This document shows positions 23,896 through 33,506 of a DNA stretch of 64,000 bases, one piece after another; the stretch's first letter is position 1, and every line of letters begins with the position of its first letter. Both the position numbers and the translations under genes were made by a program. The notes below the pieces were generated by a model. It saw only the letters and a list, made by a program, of their open reading frames with translations, was not told the origin of the DNA and did no database searches. Origin of the DNA: Zantedeschia hybrid cultivar. Taxonomy: Eukaryota; Streptophyta; Magnoliopsida; Alismatales; Araceae. The stretch spans positions 46,606,045-46,670,044 of the forward strand of contig JARZZO010000003.1 of NCBI GenBank assembly GCA_030544215.1, given 5' to 3'.

Positions 23896-23976
23896 TTTGT
23901 AAGTCCTTACACAGAGCCTCTCAAATGCCCTCTTTGCCTTCTTGTTTGATGAAGAATCCTTTGGAAAGCTTGACAT
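23896..23976 (-). pseudogene. T1 antisense ORF, first exon only
   Basis: Read on minus from ATG at 23976, the 27 codons (MSSFPKDSSSNKKAKRAFER...) align with the T2 exon 1 (MIATQDPSNKRMREAIERLS...). The exon ends ACTTACAA as in T2, but the GT donor has become AT. The gene is antisense to its element, has its own TATA box (24118-24123), and lacks the downstream exon because element E sequence abuts at 23705. Confidence 0.65.
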
Positions 23977-24117
23977 CTTGATTGCTTCCTTTTTTTCCTT
24001 TTCTTTCTTCCTTGCTTTCTTCCTTCCCTTTCTTCCTTTCTCTTGATCTTTTGGAGAATCCCCTACCCTTGTACTCTCCAAAGCTTGTTATGAAAGAATT
24101 GAACCATGGGAGGAGGT

Positions 24118-24123
24118 TATATA
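24118..24123 (-). promoter_or_regulatory. TATA box of the T1 antisense promoter
   Basis: TATATA on minus in the context CTCTATATAACC aligns with CTCTATAAAACC at 29264 in T2. The nearest PAL-1 dyad (24228) is 105 bp upstream, the same distance as in T2. Confidence 0.6.
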
Positions 24124-24227
24124 GAGGAGATTTGCACTTATTCAAGACTCATTCTGAGTTGAAAGAGGGAGTTCAAGGGAGGAAACTTGTGTTCATAGTA
24201 GAGTAAGAAAGAGCACTGTTTCAATAA

Positions 24228-24292
24228 CTTGAATCACGTCGCCTCGACACAACATCATCTAAATGACGTCAACTCAGGCCAATGTCTTTTTA
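24228..24292. promoter_or_regulatory. PAL-1 double dyad upstream of the T1 antisense gene
   Basis: Two dyads (24228-24261 and 24259-24292) have their spacers 30 bp apart. Their position and geometry match the pair at 29097-29161 in T2, although the 10-bp spacers differ. Confidence 0.7.
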
Positions 24293-25216
24293 TAAATTAT
24301 GTTGGCTTCGCAAAATTGAATTTTTGATGTTAATTATCTATTTGCATGATGTTACTGACGAATTTTGAATGCAAGAAAATCTGAAAAATGATGAAATGTT
24401 ATGGAATCTTACTATGATCATTGATTAATGACGGTTATGTCTTCACCTGTATTATCTCATGTATTTGATTTGCATCATTATTACTATATAATAGATATTT
24501 ATTAGATCATATCAAGGACTATGTGGTTATGATGAAACTGGAATTTAAATTCTCCTTTATCAAAAACAATGATGATTCCAGAGGATTCTTAATCACACGG
24601 ACATGCTGGTGAATTGTCGATTGATGGGGACAATGGTTCCGCTTTTGTGAAACAGTGCGTAGACAAACTAGTTTCGGCTTAGTACTGAATTGCAGAATTG
24701 GTGTCTTGCCTCATCAATAACAGTTTAGCAATATTATCCTTAATTAATTTATATTCTTTTATATATTTTTTCTTTTAGTCCAACATACATTCTATAAGGT
24801 TTTTGAAATCATTGTGGTAAGAATTGGTTACTAATTAAATTTTAGACCATTGATCTAATAAGTTTCAACGTGATATGAAATATTCCATTATGAATTGATA
24901 TTTCAATTATCTTCGAGGTTTCTTGATGATATCTCTGGATTCTTTCTTGCTTAGATCTTTATCCCATATTTTTATGTTTCTTTTTAAGATCCTTCATGTT
25001 TTTTTTGTCTATTTCATCAAGATAGAATTCATTCCACTGATCTCTTTGAGCCGCTTCATTGATTATTTTGAAAAAAATTCATATCATATGATGTTAAGAG
25101 CGTGTCTCATCACAACTTGGCATCATCTTTTCAGTTCATTCCACTTCATTCCATTAACTGTCATTCATTTCATTTTATTTCATTCCTTTGTAAAGTTGAT
25201 GGCAAGGCGAGATAGC
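24293..25216 (+). mobile_element. T1 3' UTR segment
   Basis: This is homologous to 1054-1705 and to inverted 28063-29096. It ends in a CCAAGG-like purine tract (GGCAAGGCGAGATAGC) before the LTR. It contains no convincing coding region; the 126-codon frame at 24923 is not conserved in the other copies. Confidence 0.7.
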
Positions 25217-25335
25217 TGTAGATACGCTAATTTTAACTTCACATCGAGTAAATTTCATGTCACATTTATGATGCCTCAAAATAGTATGGTTTCTAATCAT
25301 TGATTATTTTTTACCTATTTTTCTTGAGAATTTTT

Positions 25336-25658
25336 GATTAGCGTCGCTCATGGTCGATGTCATTTAGATTTTTAGACGAAATTAATTCTAACTCAAATTC
25401 CTTAATTGATAAGGATTAAGTTGAATGGCGTCACTCATGGTCGACGTGATTTAGCATTCCTAATCCTTTCCGATTGCCAATTTGACTCTTAGTTAATTTC
25501 CTATTTATCTAAATTGCGTCTCTCGTGGTCAATGTGTTTTAAGTTTTCTAATTATCTTTCCTTTTCTGAGATTATCTTTCTTATCTTGGCCCCTCTAAAG
25601 ATGTCGTGGTCGGTTGACGTGTTTCTAATAGGCGTCATCTTAAAGCGACACAATTCAG
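25336..25658. promoter_or_regulatory. PAL-1 dyad array, 5 copies (T1 LTR)
   Basis: The copies are at 25336-25367, 25421-25454, 25509-25542, 25595-25626 and 25625-25658; the last two form a 31-bp pair. They sit 140 bp upstream of the TATATATA at 25798. Several arms show CG-to-TG or CA changes, but every spacer is 10 bp. Confidence 0.72.
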
Positions 25659-26303
25659 TGAATTAATGATATGTGAGGGTTGGCCGAGATTATCTAATTT
25701 CCATGGTAAAAAGATTTCTAAATTCATGACAATTATCTATGGCAATTCGGAGGCAGAGAGAGAGCCTTTCGAGAGTTAAATTACTCCAAAGAGCCCTCTA
25801 TATATACATAATCCCTTTGAGCCTTCAAAGAGGTTACCCATTGCATGAATTGAAGCTCTCATCAAAGTGAAAGGAGGAGACTAGTGTAGAACGTGGACAA
25901 GCTTTGGAGCTTCTTCTTCTTCTTCTTCCAATCTCTTCGTTGAGAGTATATAAGGATGATGGCTTTTGAGGGACCAACCTTCTCTTTTTTCTCCTTCTTT
26001 TCGTTATAGTTTTATTGCTTAGATCATTGTTCTTTTTCACTGTTTTGCATTAGAACATCCACCATTCACCACTACTTGTTTCTCACACACTCACTTCATT
26101 TAAATCAACCTATTGTTTAGGAGTTTATAAGAACACAAAATAAGTGAATTTTTTTAGTTTAGTTGCATGATTTCATCATCCTTAGAATAGATACTACACT
26201 ATTGTCAAATCTCTAATCCAATTTTCTTTCTCTTGTTTTTCTTTGTTTCTTTGCAAGGAATTGATTAAAAAGAGAGAGTGAACTAGAAAGAAGGTTCTTT
26301 GTT

Positions 26304-26317
26304 TTCGGCCGGCCGAA
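26304..26317. promoter_or_regulatory. Perfect palindrome TTCGGCCGGCCGAA (T1)
   Basis: A 14-bp perfect palindrome lies 165 bp before the LTR end. It is conserved at 27112-27125 (T2, perfect) and 2784-2797 (T0, one mismatch) while flanking bases differ. Confidence 0.7.
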
Positions 26318-26482
26318 GAGAACGAAATAGAAGACTCCATAAAATCCCTCATTGGACAGATAAGTAGCGATCACTTTATTCTATTGATATCCTCGATCTC
26401 TAGTGATCACGATCTTGTTTTTCATGTTTATCATGTTAATAATTAATTCATGATATGAAGGCACATTAATTGATCACTCACA

Positions 26483-26964
26483 ACTTTTTGGCGATCACGA
26501 TGGAACTTATTCTTGTCATTTTTTTTTGTTTCACTCTCTTTTTACACTTAGCACCCTCGTGTGCATCCCTTTGTGCCCGTCCGACACTCTTTAGTTGGTT
26601 GGTTGATCTTCACCCCTTGTGCACCTTGTGCACACCCTTGGCGGCAAAATTTTGCCCCCCTTCGATTGCCTTAAGTTATGGTTGTGAGAGAATTGTGGTA
26701 AAGTTGATTTAATTGATATTTGCATGTTATCCATGAATTTGGGTGATTTTGAGTTGTCTATTGTTTTCTTCTATATTCTGCTTGGTTGAAAGGGAATGCC
26801 CCTTATTGATTTGTGTTACGGGTGTCAAATCGTGTCGACACCAGGCGACACATTTTGATTCACATCATTTACGGCGGATGCCATTTAGTCGGTCACGTTG
26901 CTACCTAAGGAATATATGTTTGGAGGCTTACTATGTTGAATCACATTGTAGTGCTAAAAAAGAG
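26483..26964. mobile_element. T internal remnant between the facing T1 and T2 LTRs
   Basis: This starts with the T1 primer-site-like sequence. On the other side, read inverted, it starts with a related CTTTTTTAGCACTACAATG. It contains the 14-bp palindrome GGCAAAATTTTGCC (about 26641) and two decayed PAL-1 dyads (26826-26858 and 26857-26888, 30 bp apart). No protein similarity was seen. Confidence 0.5.
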
Positions 26965-28062
26965 TGTGTGTTCATCATGTTATCATGTGTTCACTATGAT
27001 TAATAATATGAAAAGAATCGTGATCGCCATAAATCGAGGGTTTCAAAGAAAAAAGTGATCGCTTACTAACCTTGCAACCTGGGAGAATATAGAGTTCTTT
27101 TGTTCCTCTCTTTCGGCCGGCCGAAAGAAAAGAGCCTTCTCTTTCTTTACTCTTGTTCTTCTTTGTACCTTGCAAAAAAAAATCAAATAAACAATAAAAC
27201 TATGATTAGAACTAAAATAGTGTAGTATCTATTCTAATTAAGAATCTAAACATGCAACTAAACTAAAAGAACTCACTTTTGTGTTCTTTTAAACCCCTAA
27301 AGGAGGTGTAGGTTTGGAAATTATGAAATGAACGTGTGCAATGAATTGATGCAATGAAAATTATGTGAAAAAGAGACAAGAAAGAAACTAGGAAATAAAA
27401 TGATTGGTTTGGCTCCTTGAAAGCCTTAGTCTTCTTGAGCTTCAATAGAGGAAGAAGATGAAGAAACGAAAATCCTTCTTGCTATCTATGTTTTCTTCTT
27501 GAGGACCTTCAAACACCTTGTAGAAAGCTCCAAATTCACCAATTGCCAACCTTTTTCAAAGGTCAATGTCCATATGTATTTATAAGAAGTGATTCAAAAG
27601 TATTTGGCCTTCAAAGGGACTCTCCCACAGCTCGGACTTGCTTTGGACGATCATAAAGGGAATTAGAAACCCTTTCAACCTTTGGAATAAAATTATCTCG
27701 GCCAAATCTTGCTTATCAGGAAACTCTTAAAACGCATCGTTCAAGAAGGACGCCTTTTAGTTAATTAATATGGCCAGAATAGAAATAAATCCGGAAACGG
27801 AAACCGAAAATAATTAGGAAATTTAAAAGGCGTCGTGTAATGGCGACGCTATTCAGTCAGATCCTCTTAAATTTACTAATTTTAGTTCCGTATTGATTTC
27901 TGCTAAGCATCTAAGTGACGTCGAGCATCAGCGACGTGATTCAACAAATTTCGAGAGAAAATCAATCAAAATTAATTAATGATTAAACATTAGACCATTC
28001 TGGGGCATTATCATTGCGACATGAAATTTATTTATTATGATGTAAAAATTAGCGTGTCTACA
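26965..28062 (-). mobile_element. T2 LTR
   Basis: In the sense direction it runs TGTAGACACGC...GAACACACA, about 1.1 kb. It contains inverted TATAAATA (27577-27584), three PAL-1 dyads (27726-27944), and the palindrome at 27112-27125. A purine tract TGCCAAGGTGGGGCAGC (inverted, 28063-28079) follows. It faces the T1 LTR. Confidence 0.72.
27726..27944. promoter_or_regulatory. PAL-1 dyad array, 3 copies (T2 LTR)
   Basis: The copies are at 27726-27760, 27822-27856 and 27911-27944, all GTC-N10-GAC-type. The nearest is 142 bp upstream (on minus) of TATAAATA at 27577-27584. Confidence 0.75.
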
Positions 28063-29096
28063 GCTGCCCCACCTTGGCATTGACTTTGCAAATGAGTAAA
28101 ATGTACTGAAAAGATGATGCTAAGGTGTAATGTGACACGCTCTTAACATCATATGATGGGGATCTTTCTCAAAACAATCAGTGAAGATAACTCGAAAATG
28201 TCGATGGAATTAATCCTGTCTAGATGAATTGGAAACAAAAAAACAAAAGGTCGATCAACTTCCGTGATTGGGAAGTACCCTAGTTCACAAACCCTGCAGG
28301 TTTCGTCATGAAGAGCGGTTACCAGCCAATGTGGAAGTGCTGCAATCATGATGGATCTTAAGAGGAAACAAGAAATGTTGGGTGAGAAATCCAAGAAATG
28401 ATAGAATTCTAAGGATATCTTCAAGTGAACCTCAAAGATAACAAAGATACTCAATTCAGAATGGAATATTTCATATCACGTTGGGATTTACTGGATCAAT
28501 GGTCTGAAATTTAATCAAGAATTAATTCTTATCATAATTATATCAAAGTCCTACATGATGCATGTTGGGTTAAAAGAAAAATATAAGATAAAATAAAATA
28601 TAAATTAATCAAGGATAATATTGTTAAATCGTCATTAATGAGTCAAGATACCGATTCTGTAATTCAGTGCTAAGCTGAAACTCATTTATCCACGCACCGT
28701 TTCACAAAAGTGGAACCATCGTCCCCATTAATTAATAATTTAACGGCCTATCCGTGCGACTAAGAATCCTCTGGAATTATCATTGTTTTTGTTGGAGGAG
28801 AATTCAAATTCCAGTTTCATCAAAATCCCAAGGTCCTCGATATATCTAATAAATATTTAACATATATTAATGATGATGCAAATCAATTACATAAAAGAAT
28901 ACTTGGTAGAAATAACTGTCTTGTTAGTCACGACTAGGACTCGTGAACTCCCACATTGGGACCTTAACGGAATTGTCAGCTTCATTTTCAATTCTTTGCT
29001 ATTTCCTGGACTCAGAATTTCATTAGTAACTTGAAGCAAATTATACAGTATGGAATTATGGATTTTCAGCAAAGTAACAGAAATTCAGAAACCTGA
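28063..29096 (-). mobile_element. T2 3' UTR segment
   Basis: This is the inverted homologue of 1054-1705 and 24293-25216. It separates the T2 LTR from the antisense promoter. The 101-codon minus frame at 28149-28454 corresponds to a short frame at 1302 in T0 but shows no domain, and both are interrupted differently, so I do not call a gene. Confidence 0.68.
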
Positions 29097-29161
29097 TTAA
29101 AACGCGTCGCTATTCATAGACGTCATTTAAATGACGTCGCCCCGTCAAGACGCCATTTAAC
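29097..29161. promoter_or_regulatory. PAL-1 double dyad upstream of the T2 antisense gene
   Basis: The dyads at 29097-29130 and 29127-29161 overlap through ATTTAAAT and have their spacers exactly 30 bp apart. The pair ends 105 bp before TATAAAA at 29266. Confidence 0.78.
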
Positions 29162-29265
29162 TTACAGAAACTGTTCTCTGTTCTGACTCCAATATGAACT
29201 CTGCTTGTCTTAATGCACATCCCTCTTCCAACTCGGAAAAGGGCTCTCAATCTCGCAAATCACTC

Positions 29266-29272
29266 TATAAAA
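29266..29272 (+). promoter_or_regulatory. TATA box of the T2 antisense gene
   Basis: TATAAAA in CTCTATAAAACC, 132 bp upstream of the ATG at 29398. It is conserved in T1 on the opposite strand. Confidence 0.65.
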
Positions 29273-29397
29273 CCTCCCTCTCTTCATATCAAAGCATTAC
29301 AACAAGCAATCAAGAGGGAAAGGCAGAGATTTCTCTTCAAGATTCAAGGGAAATAAGTGAAGAACAAGAAGGAGTCAATAAAATCCAAGTAGGGAAG

Positions 29398-30793
29398 ATG
29401 ATTGCTACACAAGATCCTTCAAACAAAAGGATGAGAGAGGCGATTGAAAGGCTTTCTGAGGTGAAATATCATCTAAGCAGGCGAGATCCTAACTTACAAG
29501 TAAGCCAATCTCTCCTCTAATCAATTCTTCTATGCAACTTTCTACATGATCTCCATATTCCAATTCTCCATCTAGGGATATCCTTTCTTTCCTGGTCCAA
29601 GAAGATTTTCTTCACTTCCATGGGTCCGAAAGCTAGTTAACAAAATCAATCTCTCCATGCAATCCTATATCTCCAAGTGGCATATCCAAGGATTGATTAT
29701 CCATGCCAAACATTGCAAGAGCACAAACATGGATTGGGCTGCAATGGGTGCTTTAATCGAACTATAGCATCCTCAAACTCATACTTTCCTCTTTGCCACG
29801 TTCGAAGCCACTATCCTCTTAGAAGAAGTCGAATTCTTATTGGGTCTTCCTGAGCTTAAGGTTAACAATGATGAACCTGATTTGAGTGAGATGATATTTA
29901 TGAGGGAAAGAATCACGGGTCAACAATTATTGGAAAAGATTGTGAAGCACCCAAAGGAAATTCAAGGCTGTCTTACAAGGAAAATGATCAATCTTGCAAA
30001 ATTAGCTGAGTGGACTTTGAAGAAGATAGAAGATCTCAAAGATGAAGATATAGAGAATGTGATGAAGGCGTTCACCACGTGCTTAGCTGGAGCACTGTTA
30101 TTCCCTGCTCAAGACAATGTTCTAGAAGATGATCAAATCAGCGCGATCATTGGGATTTTTGAAGGGAAGCATATTAGCACAGCGGTTCTAGCCTACCTCT
30201 ACAGTGGGCTCTCTGTAGCTTCTACAGGTCAACCACCTTACGGTAGCATGCTCCTCTTGGCTCTATGGGTGGAATTTCACTTCAAGTTCAATCATAGCGA
30301 GGAGGAAGTTCTAAGGATATCTCAGACATATCAGCGCAGTCCTATCTTCCATATTGCCAACATTGTGAAGTTCAATGATAATATGACCAATCGAGTGTCC
30401 AACCTCAAGACTCGAGCTGACTGGTGTGCTTACTTCAAGACTATGCCCAGAACTAGCTTTGAATCCGCGCCACTCGCTCTTATGGAAAAGGCAGTTCGAG
30501 TACGCCATAGTGCAGGTACAGAGCTCCGACTGATTGGGGCGACCGAGTTCGTCCTTTATAATCCACATTGGTGTCATCCTCAGATTGGCATGCCTCGCTA
30601 CGAGTTTCCAGAAATATCTTCTCTTTCCCCAATTAAGAAGCGGGCCTTAGGTTCTGATGAAGACTTCAAGGCGACTGAACTTATTGCAACTCTTTGGAAC
30701 ATCGGATTCACCCGTTGTGTAAAAACTCCTCATGAAGCTAATAAGGAATTGTGGAAATCATATGTAAAGGAGCTCAGAAAAACTAGACCTTGA
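29398..30793 (+). pseudogene. T2 antisense two-exon gene, PMD/DUF7745-like, one premature stop
   Basis: Exon 1 is 29398-29499 (34 codons from MIATQDPSNKRM). The intron is 29500-29575 (GTAAG...TCTAG). Exon 2 is 29576-30793 in the same phase (405 codons plus stop). A TAG at 29765 interrupts it where the context suggests Gln. Motifs are WAAMGALIEL, TFLFATFEATILLEEVEFLLGLPEL, a central FTTCLAGALLFPAQDN...ISTAVLAYLYSGLS segment, and a basic tail. The layout (LLG-P motif, then LAGALLFP, then a helix-rich core) resembles plant mobile domain or DUF7745 proteins; the exact family is uncertain. AATAAA follows at 30842. It runs against the element's direction. Extra antisense ORFs downstream of pol are established in Tat Gypsy elements, some PMD-related. 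Function unknown. Confidence 0.68.
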
Positions 30794-30841
30794 AAGCTTT
30801 CCACCTTTATTCTCCAATTTGATGTATTCTGCTTTTATTTC

Positions 30842-30847
30842 AATAAA
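30842..30847 (+). terminator. Poly(A) signal AATAAA after the T2 antisense gene
   Basis: AATAAA lies 49 bases after the TGA, in a T-rich plant-type 3' end (TTTATTTC upstream, TGTCCCTTT downstream). Confidence 0.55.
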
Positions 30848-30957
30848 GATCTGTCCCTTTATACAATAGAAATCCTCCTTTAATGCTTTGCAATTTTTCT
30901 GTAATTTTTTCTTGAATGAAACAACGATTTTTCCTTAAAATATGAAGGTTCAGTTAA

Positions 30958-31307
30958 TTCAAATCGCGTCGACTCAGAGAGACACTTTTCAATCTTAATC
31001 AATTTTCAAATTCGAAAATCCATCCGCAAAAGAACCCTAAATCGCATCCAGTCAGTAAGACGCCTTTAATTTCTCTCTCTCCTATTTTCTAGAGATTTTT
31101 AATAATTAATCCACTAAATGGCATCGTCCTTCGCAGACGTGAATAACCATTCTTTCAAACTTTCCGTGGTACGGCCCTGAGCAGAAGAGGCGGTAAAATC
31201 CAAAAGGCGTCGCCCTAGGGTGACGCGTTTCTCACATTTCAAAATCTTCTGTTGCCGCCTTAGTTTGTACGCCACTAAATGGCGTCGCTGTACAAAGACG
31301 TGATTTA
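30958..31307. promoter_or_regulatory. PAL-1 dyad array, 5 copies, upstream of the PMD gene
   Basis: The copies are at 30958-30992, 31037-31069, 31113-31144, 31200-31233 and 31274-31307, spaced about 74-87 bp. A pyrimidine-rich leader (31340-31548) follows and then the ATG at 31549. The same order (dyads, then a CT-rich leader) is seen in the Tekay LTRs and in S. Confidence 0.74.
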
Positions 31308-31572
31308 AAATATTCAAACAGGGGCTCGCAAGTCTGAGCCTCTTTCTTCCTCATTCTCTCTTTCTCCTTCTCTCTCTTCCTTTCCCCTTCGGCTCCGGCG
31401 ATTACCGGCGACTCCGGTGATTTTCCTCCTCCGATGACCCTCTCATCTTTGGCCACTCTCTCTCTTCCTCTTCTCTTCACGAGTTCTCTCTGACGAGTTC
31501 TCTCTCTCACTCAAGTTCCCTCTCTCCCTAGCTCTCCCTCTAACCCTCATGGAGCCCGGCGAGCCTAGCAGC

Positions 31573-33186
31573 TGATAAGTTCACAATTTTACATAAATAA
31601 CAGATGAAATTTATACACTTTGTTATCAATTTAATGAACAAAATCACATGGAATGATAGATAAATCATTTGTGCATTCAAACATATCAATTTTGAAAAAA
31701 AAATCTGAATTTCAAATATCATCACTCAATGGATTGAAGAAGGGTAGCAATTTCATTCTCAAATAAGATTTTCTCGACAATTATTTAATGTGTAGTTGGA
31801 TGATTTATTGCCGCATGAACTTAACTGTTATTTTATGTGAATGTAGGACATGAACAAGCAGATGGCATAGTGGTTGGACTACTTGGATTTCAAGGAAGTG
31901 ATCAGGGTTCGAATCCTGAAAGGAACAAGATTATATTTCTTTTTGTCTTAAAAGGGGTACCACAAGCCAACTAAGAGAGAGAAAAGGGAATTTCGGAATT
32001 CAAATTTCAAAAATGTTATTTCAAAATCTCAAAAATAACATTTATTCTTCAATTCAAAATTCGAATTTTGAAATATCTCTCTCCAAATTTAAATTTCAAA
32101 TATGCATTCACGGATAATCCTCTAATCAAGGGGGAGCTTAATGCGAGCAATTAAGTGCCCACTTATTAGAGGATTTGAAATTCAAAATTTGAATTAAGAA
32201 TTCTCTTCTATGAAATCAAGAGAGGAGGAGGGAATCCTGAAATTTAAAAAGAAAGATATTTATTTCGAAATTCAAAATTCAAAATAGTCTTTATGGACTT
32301 AAAAGAAGATCCACTAATCAAGGGGGAGCTTAATAGCCTATTTATTACCCTATTTGAAATTTAAAATTTGAATTAAGAATTCTCTTCTATAAAACCATGG
32401 GAAGGGGGAGGAAAAAGTGAGCTTGTTTTTTTTGGAAATTCTCTCTCTCAATTTCTCTCCCACTTTCTCCCTCTCTTTCACTCTCTCTCTTTTCTCTCTA
32501 CATCTCTCTCAAACCAGCGGCTATTAGTGCAAGAGGTGGATTCGAGGCATTGCAACTGACCATTGGAAGGAGTCCAAGGCTACCAAGGATCCACGCGAAG
32601 GGCTACGGCGGCTGCAAACATCAATTTTTTCTCTCCACTATCTCTTTTTAGTTTTTGAGTTCTCCATGTTACACTGTATTTCGAATATTTTCTGTAAATA
32701 TTTTCTTATAAAAGTTATGTTAATTTTTGATTTTCAATGTCTCTGTAAAATTTCATATTGTTTTGATAATGAATGACAGTAGCTCATTTGAAAAAAGTTA
32801 TCTTTTCTCCATCTTTTTGTTCTACAACTTTTATTTTTTTCTTCTGTTGACACTACTCAAATTTTATATTCTACTTTTAATTAGTGTTTTAGAGGTAGTC
32901 TTAATTCAGTAAATGGTCTTATTATGCTCGTTTAGGGGTGCTCTTTTCGTGAGTTCATAGTAAGTCCGATTAATTTTGATTCTTAACAAATCAAATCATC
33001 ATGTTCCCTCTTCTTTCTTCTCTATTTTTTCTATAAAAACTCAAAGTTTTCAACTTTAAAAATCTATTTCCCTGTGGATTCGACCCAATCTCACCACTTG
33101 CTATTTTTCAAATAATTATATGTGGAAATTGGAATTTTAAGATTGATGTTTGAATATGCTTAACGACACATAATTTCGAGCGATCA
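31573..33186. mobile_element. Solo LTR (TGATAAG...CGATCA) inserted in exon 1 of the PMD gene
   Basis: 1614 bp, TG...CA, flanked by the 5-bp duplication GCAGC (31568-31572 and 33187-33191). Removing it rejoins the exon in frame. A GTGGATTCGACCC stretch near the right end and the CGATCA end resemble Athila-type Gypsy LTRs. Two AATCAAGGGGGAGCTTAAT blocks (about 32115 and 32304) form an internal duplication. Two nearly full palindromic AATTCAAA/TTTGAATT zones surround them. Confidence 0.85.
31859..31922 (+). other. tRNA-like segment with A and B boxes (SINE head or retroposed tRNA)
   Basis: The pol III A box TGGCATAGTGG is at 31863-31873 and the B box GGTTCGAATCC at 31906-31916, 43 bases apart. 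A T-arm TCAGG...CCTGA surrounds the B box. The segment is bracketed by direct repeats GAACAAG (31852-31858 and 31923-31929). No acceptor stem or clean anticodon loop was found, so it is not a functional tRNA. Confidence 0.55.
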
Positions 33187-33442
33187 GCAGCGCGAGTGGA
33201 AAGCGGCGACGACTTGCCGTCGAGGTGGTCGAAGAGGAAGGATTGGCGGCAGAACTCGCAGAGGTTGCAGCCTTTATGGAGGCCGAGGAACTCCCTCCCG
33301 AGGCTCTAACAGGCGAGGCGGAGGAAGCACCGGCTGAGGAAGCCGGTCCGTGTTTGGTAAGCCTTGAAAACCCCTCCTTGCATTTTAAGATTTCAATTAT
33401 GGGGGAGAGAACGGACTGGGCACAGGTTATTGTAACTTATGG

Positions 33443-33506
33443 CAAAAGACGTCTGCGGATAGGGATGCCGTTTGAAACGCGTCCCTGTACCCAGACGCGA
33501 TTCAAA
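33443..33506. promoter_or_regulatory. PAL-1 double dyad in intron 1 of the PMD gene
   Basis: 33443-33475 and 33472-33506 have spacers 30 bp apart. They lie 85 bases into the first intron, downstream of the transcription start, as the second dyad group does in the Tekay LTRs and S. Confidence 0.72.

Larger units (their letters stand above)
25217..26482 (+). mobile_element. T1 LTR
   Basis: TGTAGATACGC...CACTCACA, about 1.27 kb. It is preceded by a purine tract and followed by TTTTTGGCGATCACGATGG, a primer-site-like sequence. Inside are five PAL-1 dyads, a TATA run (25798 onward), a pyrimidine stretch and the perfect palindrome TTCGGCCGGCCGAA at 26304-26317. Confidence 0.75.

Noticed and set aside
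24923..25303. 126-codon Phe/Ile/Ser-rich frame in the T1 3' UTR
   Set aside because: Not conserved in T0 or T2, crosses into the LTR, low-complexity AT-rich codons.
31859..31922. Functional tRNA gene
   Set aside because: No acceptor stem pairing and no proper anticodon arm; only the boxes and T-arm are good.
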